A stretch of DNA of 64,000 nucleotides from Pilatotrama ljubarskyi (taxonomy: Eukaryota > Basidiomycota > Agaricomycetes > Polyporales > Polyporaceae), in assembly GCA_022385805.1 (NCBI GenBank), contig MU277739.1, positions 95,928 to 159,927 on the forward strand. Direction: 5' to 3'. A model generated the notes under the pieces. The model did no database searches. It saw only the letters and a list, made by a program, of their open reading frames with translations, and was not told the origin of the DNA. Numbering within the stretch: position 1 is the first letter of the stretch; the number at the start of each line of letters is the position of its first letter. A program made the position numbers and the translations under genes. This document shows positions 59,519-64,000 of this stretch, in pieces.

Positions 59519-61855
59519 ATGCCGCCGATGCGGTCCAGCAGCTCCCAACAGGCGGCCTCCCGTGAGTCCTCGGTCGAAAAAGGACTCCCAAGCCTCAACG
59601 AGCTGTTCCCTGGTATGTACGTCGATTACTTCATCCGCATCTCACATCTCACCGGGTATGTGGAAACAGAGGACCTCTTCCGCGGGTCCTTCGCCCAGCC
59701 CAGCCAACCTTCCACGTCCATCCTCCCGCTCTCCATGACGCGAACGGACAGCCAACACAACCACCACGCGGCGGTACGTAGCACGCACGAGCTTTCTCCG
59801 GACTTGCTCCCAGCGCTCATGCCGATCCTCTCGCAGCCGCGTCCACGCTCTCCGACCAATGCGCATCCGGCCTCTCGGGGCGGGCGACGATCGCCCGCAA
59901 CGATCGCCGACAGGTCTCACCAGCACCCGCTCCCGCTCTCGCAGTCTAGCGCCGCGTCCACCATAACGCCTCCACCAGCTCAGGGCCCGGGCTCCTCGGG
60001 CTCGTCTTCGCAGCACCTTTCACGACCCTGGCCACTCCCGTCCCCGCCTGATTGTGACAATCAGCGTTCGCTCGACCCAGGCTATGGATCGAGACATGCG
60101 TACGCGGCCAGCACGCGACACGAGCTCGCCGGACCGGGATCGTCGGGACCCTCCTCTTCAGTCCGACGCACGGTCTCCGTATACCCCCATTCGGGCCCCT
60201 CTGCGCCACTATACCCTTCGGTATCGACTCTGGGCACGATGTCATCCCCGAGCTCGAGCCACATGCTGAATGCGACCGCGAGGTCCATCCAGAGCCCAGC
60301 TGACGAACTTGTCTCCGTGCTCACGCGTACACGGCCACCGCACCCCTTCGGTCTCCAGCGCGCTGATAGCTCCGGCGTCGATCCCCGGACGTACGGCCGC
60401 CCGAGCGCGAACGCGGGCACGAGCACCCTTAGCCGCGCGGCGACGCATCGCGAGACCGGAAGACACGCGTCGTACCCGTCGAGCCTCGGCATGGGGCCCG
60501 CTCCCACCGCGACCCACGCTGCGTACTATCCCCATACACACACGAGCTCCCGTGCGGGACCCAGTCCGAGTGGGGCTGCGAACGCGAGCAGCGGCCCTGG
60601 GAAGGCGCGCTACAGGAACGGCCCGGCACCGCAGACGCAGTATGCAGGGCGCACGCGCGACGTCGCTGCCGTGTCAGCCTCTGGTCCCGCGCGAGGGAAA
60701 GCGACGGCGACGGACGACAGCGAGCGGCGACACTGCTGTCCGCACTGCAACAAGCGCTTCAACCGTCCGAGCAGCCTTGCGATACATGTGAACACTCACA
60801 CCGGCGCAAAGCGTACGTTCCATTCTGAGCTTCATGAGATGTTGGGCCTGTGCTAACGCTCTCGCGGCATGTTAGCGTTCACATGCGCGTTCCCTGGGTG
60901 TAACAGGAAGTTCAACGTGAACTCGAACATGCGCCGACACTACCGAAACCACCTCACATCGCGCCGAAGGGATGTGGTGGCGCGTATAGTGCAGCCGCCA
61001 TCGGCCACCGTCGCAGAAGGCGCCCCAGGATCGTCGATTCACCCTCTCATGTCACCAGGCCTCCCAAGCGAGGCCATGCGGCACCCGTCCAGTGTGCGCT
61101 CTGGATCCATGCCCGTGTCGATCTCCGGGTCCGGATCGCCCTCCGTATCGCGCTCGCCTTCGTATTCCCCTTCCCCCGTTTCCTCACGCTCGCCATCCCC
61201 ACTACCCTCGCCCGTCTCAACGGTGACGTCCCCCTTCCCGCCGACGCCGCGCAGCCTGCCGAACAACTCGTTCCGCACCGTGTCGCCTGGGCGGTACTCC
61301 CAGCATCAGCTGGGCCAGCCCCAGTATCACCTCCATCACCAAAGCCACTCGCAGCCGCCCACCTCGGCGTATCCCCCGGCAGCGAAACAGCACGCCCAGC
61401 GCGCAGGCACGGACAGGGATGCGGAGGCGATGCGCGCCCCTTCCCCTCCGTGGAGCACGTCAGAATACGAGGTAGACGAGCTCGAGGCCGCACCCGCGCC
61501 CGCGCAGGCCGAGTCATACGTCGGAGGCGAGCGCAGCGCGTCCCAGACCCACCGCGTCTCGAGCGAGCGACAGACGACGTACCTCTGGGACCGCCGTCCA
61601 CGTCCCCGCTCCGAGTCTTCCCCGGAGATGCGACGCGCGCGACCGTACCCTTCTCCCCGCGAGCGCCCGCACCGGGGTCTGCCCGCGGAGGCGAGGGAGC
61701 AGAGCGAGTCCGAGGACGAGGGCGAGCCTTGCGACGTGCCTGGCTGCGGGTGCAATGCCAGCGGCAAGGGCGTAGGCACGCCCCGGCTGCGCCCTGCGTT
61801 CCAGGACATGCACTCGGGCTGGACGGTATTGGAGGGCGCATCGGAGGACGGATGA
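59519..61855 (+). CDS. C2H2 zinc finger protein C (two fingers, long Ser/Pro-rich arms, GCxC tail)
   Basis: Largest of the three paralogues, probably a nuclear transcription factor. The N-terminus 'RESSVEKGLPSLNELFP' is followed by a GTATGT that could be a donor, matching the first intron of paralogue B; reading straight through also stays open. A long low-complexity arm rich in Ser, Pro and Thr reaches finger 1, 'CCPHCNKRFNRPSSLAIHVN' with 'THTGAK'. An intron at about 60812-60875 lies in the linker. Finger 2 is 'FTCAFPGCNRKFNVNSNMRR' with 'HYRNH'. The second arm is again Ser/Pro-rich ('SPSPVSSRSPSPLPSP'), then acidic ('ESEDEGE'). The tail has 'CDVPGCGC' and 'LRPAFQDMHSGWTVLEG', stop at 61855. 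Long disordered arms flanking two fingers fit an activator or repressor; its target is unknown. Confidence 0.85.
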
Positions 61856-64000
61856 ACGGGCTGTGATGTTCTTGCATGTGCATTGGTAATGTTGCGGATT
61901 ATTTCTTGGACCTTGTGGTGCCTCCGATCGGATGTTCTCGCAAAGCTTCTCTTGCTCTGTCATCGATGTGGTACATGTCATCATGCTTTCCTGGATATAC
62001 TTGTCGCTGTCCCGCTGTCACCCTGTCATCGTTATGTTCTGCTGTCTAGTTATGCTCGATATAATTTACCTTACCTGCTTGTATGCATGCAGCGTCCCCT
62101 TTGCATGGTCCAGCAGTGCGATGATTGCCGTGATCGTCGTCGGTGATGTACCACACGGACTGAAACCATGCATACGCGGTGGAGTCTGACGCACTCCGTT
62201 CCTCGCCGAGACGGGGATGGGAGACTCTCAGAAACACCGCGGACGCCGGCGTGCAGTTCCCCGTAGGATGTGCATAGCCGGTCACTTCGGCCACCGTGAG
62301 CCTCGTGGAATTCTGAAGCAGAAAGTCAATATATACATGCGCCTGAATAGGCACATGTGTTGACCTTGTCGTACACGATCGGCCTGCATACTACGGTGTT
62401 CCTTTATTGACCGGGTATACCACCGAGCTCTCGTCAGGACCAGGCTTGTCTCGCTGCCACGTCGGAAGCAAACCAGGCACTTGAATACGGCAGGCTTGCA
62501 TGCAACAACATGATCGACGGGCACTGCGACTGCAGCATTCCACGTCAATCAGCGTTTTGTATCATGACACGGTGTTCTGGCCTCTGATCAGCAGTGCCAG
62601 ACATGATCGACAAGCATGACCCGTGCGAGGACGTGGATAATGGTCGTAGATATGGCAGACGCACCGGTATATGGTGACGCGATTCGCGCGCGTAGCCCCG
62701 TGTCGACGCCGGCCGTTGTTGCAGACGGTCACTCCGCGTCATATTGACCCGGTCTTGCGTGTGTCACGAGCACGGCAACGGCTATGTTAGCCCTCACGCG
62801 GGAGTGATCGGGCGGGGTGATCGGGCTGGCGGGGAGCTGGAGTGGCCAGCCCATGGTCTTGTGGCAGCTAACAACGGGATTTCGTCAGGCATGAGTCGAG
62901 TTACATACTACACAGTACCGCAACGCTGCGAACATTTCGCAGGGATATGGTGTCAAAGACATGGGAGAATACTGTGTTTGTGACTCACCGCGGCCATCGC
63001 AGATCCCAACAAGTTGAAGCATGGAGGCACATATGCCATCCGACTTCTATCGGACCTTGGCGCATCAGCTTGCTGTATAAGCTCAGGTAGCGCACATAGC
63101 CGCGGATCTGCCCAGTATGTACTCACCGAGAGGATGCATATCGATTTGTGTATTCTACTTACTGGCTCCTAGCCGTCGAACCCAGCACAGATTCGCAGGA
63201 ACCCTCCGAGGATGCTTTGCGCTTTGTGAGTTAAGCACTTCACGAGCGCATCGCTATGGTGACAACACTCAGATCGCCATAGCATATGAGGATACAACCT
63301 ATGAGCTCGGACTTCGGCTTTAGTGTCGTACAAGCAATGTAAGCACGGTAGCCCCAGGCTACTACTGCCACAGGCGAGCTGACCAGTCACGGCGGCTGTT
63401 GTGGCCTGCGGTGGCAGGACGAGATCAAATCTGACGTCAACAGCACGTGGCACATTGCTTCCGGCGCGTTCCCACATATATAACTGTGAAAAAGCGAAGT
63501 AGGCATACTTCAGGCAGTGCGCATGAACATCGAGCAATTAGAATGAACCAATAAGGTGATGTATTGCAAGGAGCTCGCCAACATGCAACGCACAAGTATT
63601 GAGCAGATTCAAACAAAGCCTGCCCATGGTCATTGAGGCCACTATCATTGGCCCTTACAACATGTTAATGTACCTCATGCAGCAAAGGCCTGGTGCTCAG
63701 TGCCGCGACTGGCACGCCAAACGTCCACACCCTGTGGTAGGCCAGCGCGGAATACAGTGAGCACCCCGTTCCTCGACATTCTGAACACCACCCTATGAGG
63801 CGGTTTACTGGACTTTATGCTATTGAATTTGCTATTTCCTCGAGAAACCCGCTTCTGCCTCATCAGACACCCTCCAGCACACTGATTCCTGCATGTGCTC
63901 CGCTGTACCTGCTCACTCTCCGTCGTTCCCCATCATTCCCCGCGACACCTCTACAAAACTCGTCGCGCCCCGCGGATTGCGTTGACCGGCGCCTACAATC
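61856..64000. other. Downstream intergenic region to right edge
   Basis: No gene supported. A C/T-rich stretch at 63890-63960 resembles a basidiomycete promoter and may belong to a plus-strand gene starting just beyond the window. Confidence 0.45.

Noticed and set aside
1..64000. CRISPR arrays, bacterial operons, ribosome binding sites
   Set aside because: The gene structure is clearly eukaryotic with many introns, and no regularly spaced repeats were seen.

Overview
The window reads as nuclear DNA from an agaricomycete fungus, most likely a polypore-type basidiomycete. Genes are GC-rich and packed with many short introns of about 50-60 nt with GT..AG ends. Several families are typical of mushroom-forming fungi: DUF6534-type membrane proteins, CYP64/O-methylsterigmatocystin-oxidoreductase-like P450s, secreted GH92 and GH3 enzymes, and an agaricomycete protein family with the 'NIYAKQLFPY' opening. 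All gene models were joined by hand from exon fragments, so many exon edges are approximate.

Left part (1-14 kb), a small-molecule handling group: an MFS drug-type transporter cut by the left edge (+), an alpha/beta hydrolase (+), a seven-helix DUF6534-type membrane protein (-), and two paralogous P450s arranged tail to tail (8306-10725 + and 11515-13805 -). No synthase or other backbone enzyme is visible, so this is not a complete secondary-metabolite cluster.

Middle (14-26 kb), a secreted carbohydrate-active group: two tandem GH92 alpha-mannosidase genes (-) and a divergent GH3 glucosidase/xylosidase (+). The first GH92 copy looks intact. The second carries several breaks and is called a pseudogene. 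The two copies share conserved promoter blocks.

Housekeeping-type stretch (27-37.3 kb): an F-box-like/leucine-rich protein with an acidic tract (+), an eight-repeat WD40 protein (-), an agaricomycete protein of unknown function (-), Ctf8 of the Ctf18-RFC clamp loader (-) with two ACGCGT cell-cycle boxes upstream, a MetE/UROD-like methyltransferase (-) and a MARVEL-like four-helix membrane protein (-).

Right part (37.3-64 kb) is gene-poor. The only genes I can support are three paralogous two-finger C2H2 proteins (38.7-39.5 kb -, 45.8-47.1 kb +, 59.5-61.9 kb +). They share the same finger pair and the same intron position between the fingers. The 6.3 kb and 12.5 kb between them hold no gene I can support and look like decayed intergenic or transposon-derived DNA. 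No rRNA, tRNA, CRISPR or intact transposon was found.
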